A stretch of DNA of 64,000 bases from Flavobacterium sp. FEMGT703F (GTDB lineage: Bacteria; Bacteroidota; Bacteroidia; Flavobacteriales; Flavobacteriaceae): contig PGCN01000007.1 of the NCBI GenBank assembly GCA_002786385.1, positions 310,001-374,000 on the forward strand, written 5' to 3'. The position numbers and the translations under genes were made by a program. Positions 32,826 to 40,493 of this stretch are shown here, piece after piece; within the stretch, counting starts at the first letter, position 1, and each line of letters opens with the position of its first letter. A model generated the notes under the pieces. The model did not search any database, had not been told where the DNA came from, and saw only the letters and a list, made by a program, of their open reading frames with translations.

Positions 32826-33401
32826 TTATTGTAATATTCCGTTTCTCACGGGTGCTTTTTGTAGATATTCATCGCTACTGTAAATGTTTTTTATTTCGGT
32901 TACTTGATACATAACCTCAAACCATTTAAAATACTTTAATAGAACCTCATCAACGATTTTTTTTGTTTTTGATGGTGCTGCATCACTTACGAAGTGAACG
33001 TGGTTAAAACCTCTTCTATCAAGCTCAATAGTGTATTTAATTGTATTAGTTGGTAGGTTTGATTTGATTTCTTTAACAAGTTCTACATGGTAGTCAGCAT
33101 CGTAGTTTTGTATCGGATTCCATGTTACAAAACTTAACCAACGACAGTTGGAATCGTCCATAGATTTACGTTTGTTGATAGGCATAAATTCGTTTATTAT
33201 GCTATGATGTATTTGCCAACATTTACCTTCTTTCTTTAATAGATTGGTTACACCAGCATACTTCTCTTTTACATTTAGCATTTTATACTTTAGCATTCTT
33301 AATGATAAACCTGTTATGGTTGTTAATTGATTTAGTTGATAATAGATGTTACTTCTCTTCTTATTACTATCATTTATTAATTTTATACATTCTTCTTTCA
33401 T
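32826..33401 (-). CDS. Predicted HUH (Rep-type) endonuclease with N-terminal HTH-like region
   Basis: A 191-residue protein. Three motifs in order and spacing match rolling-circle Rep nucleases: motif 1 SFVTWN (90-95), motif 2 HVHF (134-137) preceded by ELDRRGFN, and motif 3 YLQK (Tyr179-x-x-Lys182). The first ~75 residues resemble a MerR/excisionase-type HTH (LTTITGLSLRMLKYKM). Such a protein would nick a specific single strand and attach by its Tyr, for replication or mobilisation of the excised element. It lacks a helicase domain, so it would rely on a host helicase. The assignment rests on motif reading and needs a profile search. Confidence 0.6.
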   Translation of the reverse strand: MKEECIKLINDSNKKRSNIYYQLNQLTTITGLSLRMLKYKMLNVKEKYAGVTNLLKKEGKCWQIHHSIINEFMPINKRKSMDDSNCRWLSFVTWNPIQNYDADYHVELVKEIKSNLPTNTIKYTIELDRRGFNHVHFVSDAAPSKTKKIVDEVLLKYFKWFEVMYQVTEIKNIYSSDEYLQKAPVRNGILQ

Positions 33402-33527
33402 TCTCTTTTGGATATAGTAAGGTCAAGAGGGATGAGGTTATCCCAGTCGTTATTTTTTTTTGTTTATTATAAATATGTGAAATTTTAAAAACAACTGCAC
33501 TATGAGGCAATTTTTCTTTTTTTCTAG

Positions 33528-33559
33528 CAGCTTGCTATAAAATCAATCATAGCAAACTG
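33528..33559. other. Stem-loop upstream of the HUH gene, candidate nick/origin structure
   Basis: CAG-c-TTGCTAT / ATAGCAA-a-CTG with a 10-nt loop AAAATCAATC, located between the HTH gene and the HUH gene. Rep-type nucleases usually nick in or near such loops. Association is positional only. Confidence 0.4.
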
Positions 33560-33603
33560 GATTTTTGAGGAAGTTGAATAGGAAATTTTATTGCACCTAT
33601 TCG

Positions 33604-33876
33604 TTAGTAGCGATTGCCAAATAAATCGAAGTTGCTGTTTTTAGACAAAAGGGTGTCTATGTCAGCGATGGGGTAATAATAGATTTCACCGATTTTAGAA
33701 AACGGTATAATGTTCTTATCACGATAAGTACAAATAGTATTGTCACTCATGCCGAATAGCTTTTTTAAGTCGTTGTTTCGGTAGTATTTTTTTGGGTATC
33801 TAAACGCATCAAACTTTGATTTGATTTCTTCTAAGAGCTTAATAACAGGCTCCATTTCTTCTTTGGTTTCTTTCAT
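33604..33876 (-). CDS. Excisionase-like helix-turn-helix protein
   Basis: A 90-residue protein with an acidic N-terminal helix and a MerR/Xis-type winged HTH (YRNNDLKKLFGMSDNTICTYRDKNIIPFSKIGEIYYYPIAD, shown here only as key words of the fold). Such proteins bend DNA to direct excision or regulate element genes. It has a consensus promoter 26 bp upstream and sits two genes downstream of the integrase. Confidence 0.7.
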   Translation of the reverse strand: MKETKEEMEPVIKLLEEIKSKFDAFRYPKKYYRNNDLKKLFGMSDNTICTYRDKNIIPFSKIGEIYYYPIADIDTLLSKNSNFDLFGNRY

Positions 33877-33901
33877 ATTTTTTTGTTTTTAATTTATATT
33901 G

Positions 33902-33932
33902 CAAAGATACCCCCAGAAGTTACCAACGTCAA
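33902..33932 (-). promoter_or_regulatory. Promoter of the excisionase-like gene
   Basis: On the minus strand TTG, 20 bp, then TATCTTTG (plus-strand CAAAGATA at 33902-33909). It is a good match to the phylum consensus, directed at the HTH gene and the HUH operon beyond. Confidence 0.6.
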
Positions 33933-33949
33933 GTTGTTGTTAACAATAG

Positions 33950-34753
33950 CTAACTTTTGCCACCAAAATTAAATTCTAAGAAACCATCGTTTAGTATGTC
34001 TTTTAACCTATCTAAAACTTTGTTGTTTGGTATTACTTCGTCTCTGTGAGTGCTTTTTAATTTAGGAAAATCGTACTTAGTACTTTGAATTGGTATAGCC
34101 GTGTCTTTGTTCTTATTATTTCTTGTTTCAAAATAATTAAAGTTATTCTCTATAAATTTTTCTCGGTGTGAATCATTATCAAATTTTAATATTCCACTTT
34201 TTTCTAGCGTGTACAAAAAAACTAAAGATTCTATTCTACTTAACATTAATGTTGCTCTTTCGGTTTTTTCTGAAATTAGAATATCGCTTTCGGGTTCTTT
34301 TGTATCTTCAAAAGTTTTATAATCTTCGCTGGTGCTGTACCCAAAATACTTTATCTCGTTTTCTAAAAAACTTTTTATAAACGAAAGTGTTTTGTTCTTA
34401 ATCTTTAGCATCGCACCAATATATTCAATGGTACTTTCGGCATTTTCTCCAACCTCATCTTTGCTTTTAGCCAGAACATAATTTACTCTTAGGTGACCAA
34501 TGACGTTATCAAGTCTTTTGACCCCAGAATCGGTTTGAGTAATGTATTCCTTTAGTAATTCGATGCTGCAATTTTCTTTAAGTTGCAGTTTTATCCGTTG
34601 CTGAAAATCTCTATAAAGTAATACACAAAAGTCTTGTGGAACTTCTTGAGGTATCGTTCCATTGATTAAAAAATCTTTGGTATCGCTATCAATGGTTAAA
34701 TGAGCCTTGCTGATTTCTTTAATTATGTTTTCGATTATTAACGCATTTTTCAT
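33950..34753 (-). CDS. Unknown 267-residue protein of the integrative element
   Basis: Mostly helical, charged, soluble protein without a signal peptide or recognisable motif. It lies between the integrase and the excisionase-like gene, the position where conjugative elements of this phylum often carry a regulator such as RteC, but I do not see the RteC signature. The integrase terminator lies just upstream, so expression may need read-through or an unseen promoter. Confidence 0.5.
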   Translation of the reverse strand: MKNALIIENIIKEISKAHLTIDSDTKDFLINGTIPQEVPQDFCVLLYRDFQQRIKLQLKENCSIELLKEYITQTDSGVKRLDNVIGHLRVNYVLAKSKDEVGENAESTIEYIGAMLKIKNKTLSFIKSFLENEIKYFGYSTSEDYKTFEDTKEPESDILISEKTERATLMLSRIESLVFLYTLEKSGILKFDNDSHREKFIENNFNYFETRNNKNKDTAIPIQSTKYDFPKLKSTHRDEVIPNNKVLDRLKDILNDGFLEFNFGGKS

Positions 34754-34765
34754 ATAGTTGTATTT

Positions 34766-34795
34766 AAAAAAGAAGTCCGCTAATTAGCGGACTTC
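34766..34795 (-). terminator. Integrase terminator
   Basis: A 24-bp perfect palindrome at 34772-34795 (GAAGTCCGCTAA / TTAGCGGACTTC), followed on the minus strand by six T residues. It lies 13 bp after the integrase stop. Confidence 0.85.
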
Positions 34796-34807
34796 AAAAA
34801 TACTCAT

Positions 34808-36052
34808 TTAATTAAAGTGAGGAACTAGATTTTTCATGTGCTTTTTAACACTACTATCCATTAACTTAGCATAGTGTTGGGTCTGTGTTATTCGTTTATG
34901 ACCCATAATTTGGCTTATTACTTCCATTGGTAAATCATTTGCCAACGCTACCGTTGTTGCGAATGTATGACGACCCACGTACCATGTTAGGTTCTTATCG
35001 ATATTGCATAGGTCTGCAATTTCTTTTAAGTATGCGTTCATGTTGCTATTACTTCTATTAGGAATTAGCCTATTTTCTTCAATACATTCTGGGTCGTTTT
35101 TATACTTGTCAATGATTCGTTTTAATGGTGGTATGACCAGTACATTAGTTTTTACTTTAGTCTTTTGACGTTTTGTTTTTAACCAACTATCACAGTCTTC
35201 GTCTAAGGTATAGTTACCTTGTCTTAGATTCATAACATCAATAGGTGAGTAACTTGTGTAGCAACTAAATAAAAATATGTCACGTGCCACGTCTAATCTT
35301 CTATTAGAAAAATCTTTGTTCTCAATCCTTCGCAACTCTTCTAAAGTTAAAAATGTTGTTTGAACTTCATTTAACGTTTTATCATAGATAGAAAAAGGGT
35401 TATCGGTCACCAAACCCATTTTTTTTGCATGGTTTACCATTGCTGAAATATTTCTTATATACTTAACAGTGGTGTTGTTACCTAGTCCAAATTTGTTACC
35501 GTGTTTTCTATCAAATCTCAAGAACTCATCGAGACCATAAACAAACGTTCTATTAATTTTATCAAATTCGATGTCTTTTTTTTTCAATTTGGAATTTAAG
35601 TAATCATTGACAACGTCACCCATACGCTCATATTTTTCTAAAGAACCGATGGCACGGTCACCTTTTTTTACTTGTTTTCTAAAATAGTCGTTATGATATT
35701 GAACGACTTCAAGAAGAGTAATTTTGTGTTCTGGTGTTTGATTAAAACAATAATTTTTTAAATACAATGGGGTTATTTCTATCGTATCCGTTGAGGTTTT
35801 TAATAACTCATTGTATTGTTTTTCTATTGAATCATTAAGAGCTTTCAAATAGCTTTTTAAGTTAATTTCATTTTCAACCCTAATTGCATTTCTAAGACTG
35901 TTGGTTTTAGACCAACGTTCTTGTTTAATGTATTTAGATGTTGCAAATGTGGAATACTGATTTCCTAAATAAATTTTGCCATAAATGGCTGTTTCACCGT
36001 TTTGGTTTTTTTTGTCTCCTTTCAAATAGAAGCTCACTTTCAATTTTTTCAT
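34808..36052 (-). CDS. Tyrosine recombinase / site-specific integrase
   Basis: A 414-residue integrase with an arm-binding N-terminus (KKLKVSFYLKGDKKNQNGE), a SAM-like core-binding domain (~100-200) and a catalytic domain. The C-terminal motifs WYVGRHTFATTV, IMGHKRITQTQHYAKL and the Tyr nucleophile are clear. The first catalytic Arg region reads SCYTSYSPIDVMNL, with no Arg at the usual site. This matches the known exception in CTnDOT-type integrases, where Arg I is replaced. The ATG at 36052 is chosen because the -7 box TAGTTTTG lies just upstream. It most likely moves the 26.68-36.33 kb element. Confidence 0.88.
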   Translation of the reverse strand: MKKLKVSFYLKGDKKNQNGETAIYGKIYLGNQYSTFATSKYIKQERWSKTNSLRNAIRVENEINLKSYLKALNDSIEKQYNELLKTSTDTIEITPLYLKNYCFNQTPEHKITLLEVVQYHNDYFRKQVKKGDRAIGSLEKYERMGDVVNDYLNSKLKKKDIEFDKINRTFVYGLDEFLRFDRKHGNKFGLGNNTTVKYIRNISAMVNHAKKMGLVTDNPFSIYDKTLNEVQTTFLTLEELRRIENKDFSNRRLDVARDIFLFSCYTSYSPIDVMNLRQGNYTLDEDCDSWLKTKRQKTKVKTNVLVIPPLKRIIDKYKNDPECIEENRLIPNRSNSNMNAYLKEIADLCNIDKNLTWYVGRHTFATTVALANDLPMEVISQIMGHKRITQTQHYAKLMDSSVKKHMKNLVPHFN

Positions 36053-36069
36053 AAGTTTTATTTTTTTTG

Positions 36070-36077
36070 CAAAACTA
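36070..36077 (-). promoter_or_regulatory. -7 element of the integrase gene
   Basis: Minus-strand TAGTTTTG, matching TAnnTTTG, 18 bp upstream of the chosen ATG. No clear -33 box. Confidence 0.45.
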
Positions 36078-36124
36078 CTTTTGAAAGTTCCCAATGCCTA
36101 TCTATTGTTAACAATATACAACTT

Positions 36125-36176
36125 TTGGTACCCTAAATTATTTATCATAAACATAGGGTACCAAATAGGGTACCTG
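36125..36176 (+). repeat. Right arm-type integrase repeats
   Basis: AGGGTACC occurs twice in direct orientation (GGTACC at 36157 and 36169, 12 bp apart) plus one inverted copy, TTGGTACCCTA, at 36125. The 12-bp spacing equals that of the left pair. Confidence 0.65.
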
Positions 36177-36296
36177 TCGAATGAGATATAAAGTATAAAA
36201 TGATATTACTCATTTTTGAACTACTTTATTCAAAATAACTCTTAGGTGCCGTAAAATATAGGATTGTATAAAAAACAGGAAAGTACTTAAATGTAA

Positions 36297-36319
36297 AAAG
36301 CACCTCTTTGAGGTGCTTT
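36297..36319 (-). terminator. Hairpin next to right attachment core
   Basis: AAAGCACCTC / GAGGTGCTTT with a TTT loop, three bases from the 13-mer. It is where a tRNA transcript ending in the 13-mer would terminate. Confidence 0.75.
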
Positions 36320-36321
36320 CA

Positions 36322-36334
36322 GCGGAGAAAGAGG
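36322..36334 (-). repeat. Right attachment core (tRNA-Ser 3'-end-like 13-mer)
   Basis: GCGGAGAAAGAGG followed by GATTTG. On the minus strand this reads as AATCCCTCTTTCTCCGC, i.e. part of the T-loop, T-stem and 3' acceptor strand of tRNA-Ser. Upstream on that strand the sequence does not continue as a tRNA, so only a fragment is present. Confidence 0.7.
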
Positions 36335-36503
36335 GATTTGTATTTCCTCTTTTATGCCTTTAATAATAAGGATTCAGCAATACTAAATTCTAGGGTCTCG
36401 ATTTTAAACCTCAAAAAATCAAACTTTTTTTGACAAATCTTAATAATCAAATATACAAAATAAATTATAGATAGAAGTTTAATAAGTGAATTAGTATTGA
36501 TAA

Positions 36504-36707
36504 TTAATCAATAATTAACTCTAGAACTTTTTCAAAATTAAGCCCTGTATAAATGCAAAATTCTTCTATGCTCACAAACTCATTTTCGAGCTTATTGAGG
36601 TCATTTCTAATCTTGTTCAATAGTCTAAGACTTTGCCTGTAACTTTTGCCTGTAATACGCTGTATATCCTTTGGGTAGATACACAACCTCTTATTGTGTG
36701 ATTTCAT
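36504..36707 (-). CDS. Small HTH-like protein near the attachment site
   Basis: A 67-residue protein with YPKDIQRITGKSYRQSLRLLNKI, a short HTH-like motif, then a helical C-terminus. Proteins of this size and opening are common in flavobacterial accessory regions. It lies just outside the right core of the 9.7-kb element, so it belongs to neighbouring accessory DNA. Function unknown; DNA binding is inferred. Confidence 0.5.
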   Translation of the reverse strand: MKSHNKRLCIYPKDIQRITGKSYRQSLRLLNKIRNDLNKLENEFVSIEEFCIYTGLNFEKVLELIID

Positions 36708-36984
36708 ACTTTATCCATGCCTTTGATATGCCTTTGAGTAGGTTTAAAGTTAGAAATAATTCCTTTTGTTTTTAAGTAATCGTTTTTGGTGATTTGCAGC
36801 CGATTTTAGGTGACTTCTAAGTTTAATTATGTCATTTATTCCAATGGTTGACAGATTGTATTGTGTGATGTTTTAAATGGTTTATTTAAGTATAAACTTT
36901 GTTCTTGAATCAGTCGGAAAGTGTTGCAACAGGATTAAGATTGACAGAGTTTGAACATTAGTTATTAATTAAAATTTTGTAGTT

Positions 36985-37743
36985 ATGGCCAGACAGAAAG
37001 GCATAATTAAGTTGAAAGGTACTATCGGGGATATTACATTTTACAAAACCCAAGACGGACACTTGGCACGCGAAAAAGGGGGCATTGATGCCAGCAGAAT
37101 CGCAAGCGATCCTGCGTTCCAGAGAACGCGCGAAAATGGTTCCGAATTTGGAAGAGCAGGAAAAGCCGGAAAGCTTTTAAGAACTGCTTTAAGACCGTTG
37201 CTTTTGAATTCTGCTGATAGCAGAATGGTGAGCAGACTTACCCAGGCAATGGTGAAAGTAATCCAAGCTGACACAGTTAGCGATAGAGGATTACGAAACG
37301 TTATTGATGGAGAAACTGAATTGTTATTCGGTTTTGAATTCAATATCAGGGGTAAATTAGGAACTAGTTTGTATGCTCCGTATGTTGGCGCTATTGACCG
37401 TGTTTCCGGTGAAATCACAGTTGATTTGGCCTCTTTTGTGCCTGCCAACATGTTAGCTGCTCCGAGTGGAACCACTCACTTTAAAATTATCTCTGCTGGT
37501 GCAGAAGTTGATTTTGAAGCTGAAACCTATGTAGTAGCAACTTCTGAGACAGCAATTTTGCCATGGGACGCAACTGCAACAGCAGCCATCAACCAAACCA
37601 ATGCGGTTACTCCGGCGAGTACTAAACCCTTGTTTTTAGCTTTGGGTATTGAATTCTACCAAGAAATCAATGGTCAAATGTACCCATTGAAAAATGGTGC
37701 ATTCAACCCTTTGGCGATTGTGAAAGTTGACAGTGGCGTGTAA
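36985..37743 (+). CDS. Unknown 252-residue protein, first gene of accessory cassette
   Basis: Opens with ARQKGIIKLKGTIGDITFYKTQDGHLAREKG in condensed form: a basic, beta-rich start, then a helical section and a beta-rich C-terminal half. No signal peptide. Proteins with this opening are widespread in Bacteroidota, but I know no function. Its stop overlaps the next start (TAATG), so it is coupled to the DUF5675 gene. Confidence 0.6.
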   Translation: MARQKGIIKLKGTIGDITFYKTQDGHLAREKGGIDASRIASDPAFQRTRENGSEFGRAGKAGKLLRTALRPLLLNSADSRMVSRLTQAMVKVIQADTVSDRGLRNVIDGETELLFGFEFNIRGKLGTSLYAPYVGAIDRVSGEITVDLASFVPANMLAAPSGTTHFKIISAGAEVDFEAETYVVATSETAILPWDATATAAINQTNAVTPASTKPLFLALGIEFYQEINGQMYPLKNGAFNPLAIVKVDSGV

Positions 37744-38144
37744 TGGTTCTTGTGTTGCATAGAACATATTTTCCGGAGGGAACGCAAGGGATTTTAGAAT
37801 GGAACGGCGATTTGATTTGCTATACCATCGAGCTGCCCTGGTTGGATAACCAAAAGCGAATTTCTTGTGTTCCTGAAGGAGAATATATTTTACAGAAGCG
37901 TTTCAGTAAAAAATTTGGATGGCACTTGCATTTAGTGAATGTTCCGGGAAGAGATTACATCTTGATTCATCCCGCCAATGATGCCAAAAAAGAATTATTA
38001 GGTTGTATTGCTCCTGTTACTACGCACACCGGGATTGGAAAAGGAAATTATTCCAGAAAAGCATTTTCGAAAGTTAAGGATTTGGTTTATCCGGTTCTCT
38101 CCGATAATCAAGTTGTAAAAATTCTAATCACTACTAAATCATAA
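37743..38144 (+). CDS. DUF5675 family protein
   Basis: A 133-residue protein with DUF5675 landmarks: VLHRTYFPEGTQGIL, CYTIELPWLDN, VPEGEYIL, LVNVPGRDYILIHPAN and LLGCIAP with a conserved Cys. The family is found in phages and mobile elements, often beside lysis or tail genes. The His/Cys arrangement recalls L,D-transpeptidase-like folds, but this is not established. It overlaps the upstream gene by one base. Confidence 0.7.
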   Translation: MVLVLHRTYFPEGTQGILEWNGDLICYTIELPWLDNQKRISCVPEGEYILQKRFSKKFGWHLHLVNVPGRDYILIHPANDAKKELLGCIAPVTTHTGIGKGNYSRKAFSKVKDLVYPVLSDNQVVKILITTKS

Positions 38145-38148
38145 AATC

Positions 38149-38415
38149 ATGAATGTAGTTCAAAGGGCAGCTGCCCCAACCCCGAAGTTTTTTAAGATTT
38201 TGCGAACCATTGGCTTGGCATTATTGGCCGTAAGTGGTAGCATCATAGCTGCACCTGTAGCTTTGCCGGCCGTAGTTGTCACCATTGCCGGATATTCAGC
38301 CGTAGCCGGCGGAGTACTTTCGGCAGTCAGTCAGATAACTGTTGAGGACAAGGTCCTTCGACAAGCCCTGGATGACAAGGCTAAAAACCTCAATAAACCT
38401 CGTGATGGAGACTAA
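38149..38415 (+). CDS. Small membrane protein, unknown
   Basis: An 88-residue protein with one long or two short hydrophobic helices (~20-66, rich in Ala/Val/Gly) and a charged C-terminus. It begins 4 bp after the DUF5675 stop. Holin-like by size and context only; no sequence evidence for that role. Confidence 0.5.
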   Translation: MNVVQRAAAPTPKFFKILRTIGLALLAVSGSIIAAPVALPAVVVTIAGYSAVAGGVLSAVSQITVEDKVLRQALDDKAKNLNKPRDGD

Positions 38416-38581
38416 TCTTTCCATCAAAACGGGAACTGCTTCCGGAACAGTTTTGAGCATTTTGCCCAATATACTCTCGGAAGATATTGTAAAAACAATT
38501 ATCTTAGCGGTGATTGGAGCAACAGTAAGTTTTTCCGTTTCTCTATTCCTTAAATGGGTAACAAAATCTAAAAAACAATAG
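38405..38581 (+). CDS. Small single-pass membrane protein, unknown
   Basis: A 58-residue protein. The ATG at 38405 overlaps the previous gene by 11 bp. It has one C-terminal hydrophobic helix (TIILAVIGATVSFSVSLFL) and a KWVTKSKK basic end. It is the last of four tightly packed genes before a terminator. Confidence 0.5.
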   Translation: METNLSIKTGTASGTVLSILPNILSEDIVKTIILAVIGATVSFSVSLFLKWVTKSKKQ

Positions 38582-38617
38582 TCCGGTTTTGATTGGTAAC
38601 CTTTACCGGATATGAGA

Positions 38618-38647
38618 AAGCCTAGTCGTTAGACCAGGCTTTTTTTA
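38618..38647. terminator. Terminator after the four-gene cassette
   Basis: AAGCCTAGTC / GACCAGGCTT with one mismatch and a GTTA loop, then a run of T. It also lies at the end of the convergent DUF6943 gene. Confidence 0.75.
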
Positions 38648-39067
38648 TTTATTACAGTACCGATACAAAATAGCTTTCCGCAAATCATTTATAAGGATTA
38701 AATTCTCATGAAATTGTTTTTCCTTTTGCTGGAGCAGTTTCAGCGCGGTTATATTTTTTTGGTGCTGCTCGTGTTCTTCCATCATAGTTTTTGCTCTTGG
38801 AGTGAATTCATTTTTGAAATCCGGAAGGCGCAAAAATGGTATTACGGAGCCGATTAGGAATTGATGCCAGAATTTGGTTTGCCATAAGCTGAAGGCAATA
38901 AAATAGAAGTTTTCGCAGTCCTCTTCATGTTGTAAGAGTATCACAAAGCTATTTGTAAACGGCTCTTTTTGGGGTTTGCCGCTGTTTAATCCTTTGTTTA
39001 GGATGAACAAATGCGGTTTTGAATAGTTAGTTCCTGGTCTGTGGGTTTTGATGATAAAATTGGTCAT
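38645..39067 (-). CDS. DUF6943 family protein
   Basis: A 140-residue protein starting MTNFIIKTHRPGTNYSKP and containing LNKGLNSGKPQKEPFTNSFV in abbreviated form, then a WQTKFWHQFLIGSVIPF segment and a charged coiled-coil end. This matches the DUF6943 proteins frequent in mobile regions of Bacteroidota. The ATG at 39067 is chosen as the family start. Function unknown. Confidence 0.6.
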   Translation of the reverse strand: MTNFIIKTHRPGTNYSKPHLFILNKGLNSGKPQKEPFTNSFVILLQHEEDCENFYFIAFSLWQTKFWHQFLIGSVIPFLRLPDFKNEFTPRAKTMMEEHEQHQKNITALKLLQQKEKQFHENLILINDLRKAILYRYCNK

Positions 39068-40439
39068 GGCTTCGGAATTAAAGTTAACATCTTCCTGTTC
39101 CTGTCTTGAGCGGTGGTTCCGGGTTATCACCCTGCCCCACACACAAATTTTTCAAAAGAAAAAAGGAAAAAAAAGAAAGCCGTTTGACCTTGTGGAAGGT
39201 TTCTAAAAAGCCAGTTTTTTGGATGAAATACTACCCGCAGGGTGGAGATTTTAGCCAAAACCCAAAGGGCTTGAACTTGCTTTTTTGAATACCTGCAACA
39301 TAGATTTGCTCTCTTTTTTTTATTTTTTATTTTGAAATATCTAATCAAATTTTCCTTGTTTGTTTGGATGAAATTTTGAATTAATGAGTCTTGATTTATG
39401 CAGGAATGTTCTTGAAAGGGTATCCATTTTTTTGGACGGATGGAAAGTCCAAATCAAATAATAAAAACGTTTTTCATCCGGCAGAAAAATTGGATACTCT
39501 TTCTTCTCATTTGATTTTTGAGGATGCTTGAGTCGTGTTCAGTAATCAGTAGTTAGTGTACAGTCGGAATGTTAATATGGAAATGGAAGCATCTTCAAAA
39601 AACAATGTAAAAACTTACCTAGTGCGATGGGGCAGTAGCGCAAGCAAGGGTATTATTTTTTTATTTGTTTATCGAGATGTTCTAATTGGTTTAATGGAAA
39701 AGCTGCTGCCATAGACTTGAAAGAAATACAATCCTTATAGTATGTCATTACTATTATTATGAACGGTATGGCATCGGCTTTTCCGTTAAAGCAATTACTG
39801 CTGTTTTTCTAGCAAATAAAAAAATAATACTCTTGCAGGGAATTTTGGTTTTGTGGGTAATAAAATGGCTTTTACCATAGGCAAATAAACTGAAAAATTA
39901 AAGCCATTTTATTACTTACAAAAGCAATACAACTACTTCCTATTTAAATGCAAAGATGATAAAGACAATTAACGCAAACGTTCTTAAAAAGAAATAACAA
40001 CGCTAAAGTTTACGATGAAATGGCGAGCGTTGTTAAAGACAGTGGCGAAGGACGGTATTTTTTTGTAGCTGGGTGGTGCGATGGGAGCTGCAAAAAATGT
40101 TGTCCTGAAGCCACTGGCAAGCGCGTTGGGTGTGCGGCTTTTTTACATAATGTTATTATAGTGCATACGGTAACTTCTTTTGGATTGGGATTTTGGTGAT
40201 GCACTATAATGCCACATTATGTAAAGAAGCTTTGGGAAAAAAATTACTGGCGCAAGTTGCGAAGCGTACGGGTTTTTTCTAAAAACTGTGCCAGTAATTT
40301 TTTTGGAGCGTTGGCAAAGGAGTGGCAACTGGAATGTAAAACGTCCTTTTAACCTATGAGCGAAAAAGTCAATTGTTTTAAAAACAAATATTAATCAAAA
40401 ACTATTATATTTTTTTACAGTCCAGTTTTAAATTTTACT
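39068..40439. other. 1.4-kb non-coding region between cassette and metal island
   Basis: No convincing gene on either strand. The left third (39068-39400) is A-rich low-complexity DNA, and the rest is dominated by long imperfect inverted repeats. Confidence 0.7.
39415..40304. repeat. Series of long imperfect inverted repeats
   Basis: Consecutive hairpin-forming pairs: 39415-39431 with 39485-39502; 39644-39667 with 39813-39836 (23 of 24 match), enclosing 39696-39712 with 39768-39784 (15 of 17); 39849-39874 with 39898-39923 (23 of 26); 40041-40053 with 40102-40115, enclosing 40058-40070 with 40086-40097; 40143-40166 with 40199-40224; 40237-40251 with 40290-40304 (15 of 15). Mismatches are scattered in a way that keeps pairing, as in conserved RNA or single-stranded DNA structures. 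No frame runs through them. Confidence 0.75.
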
Positions 40440-40470
40440 TAAAAAAAAATGCTTGTTTTACAACAAGCAT
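40440..40470 (-). terminator. Terminator of the copper gene cluster
   Basis: ATGCTTGTT / AACAAGCAT with a 4-nt loop, followed on the minus strand by nine T residues, 24 bp after the multicopper oxidase stop. Confidence 0.88.
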
Positions 40471-40493
40471 CTTAAATATTAATTTAAAAAAAA

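Larger units (their letters stand above)
26677..36334. mobile_element. Integrative element of about 9.7 kb with R-M, HUH Rep and two tyrosine recombinases
   Basis: Both ends carry the identical 13-mer GCGGAGAAAGAGG, and each end has a pair of GGTACC repeats spaced 12 bp. A full-length tyrosine recombinase lies 270 bp inside the right end, with an excisionase-like HTH gene further in. All genes between are on the minus strand and more AT-rich in feel than the chromosome to the left. The 13-mer read on the minus strand is CCTCTTTCTCCGC, the T-stem/acceptor 3' end typical of tRNA-Ser. No complete tRNA is next to either copy, so the original target may lie outside the window or have been rearranged. 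Confidence 0.75.

Noticed and set aside
34808..36052. Missing catalytic Arg I as a sign of an inactive integrase
   Set aside because: Integrases of the CTnDOT group are known to work without Arg at this place, and all other motifs and the promoter look intact.
36320..36345. A tRNA-Ser gene at the right attachment site
   Set aside because: Only the 3' T-stem/acceptor part is present. The rest of the cloverleaf is missing on the upstream side.
39106..39348. Two overlapping frames rich in Lys/Phe
   Set aside because: They come from A-rich low-complexity DNA on opposite strands with no start signal or motif.
40010..40328. Short minus-strand frames in the hairpin region
   Set aside because: They follow the inverted repeat arms and have no protein-like features.
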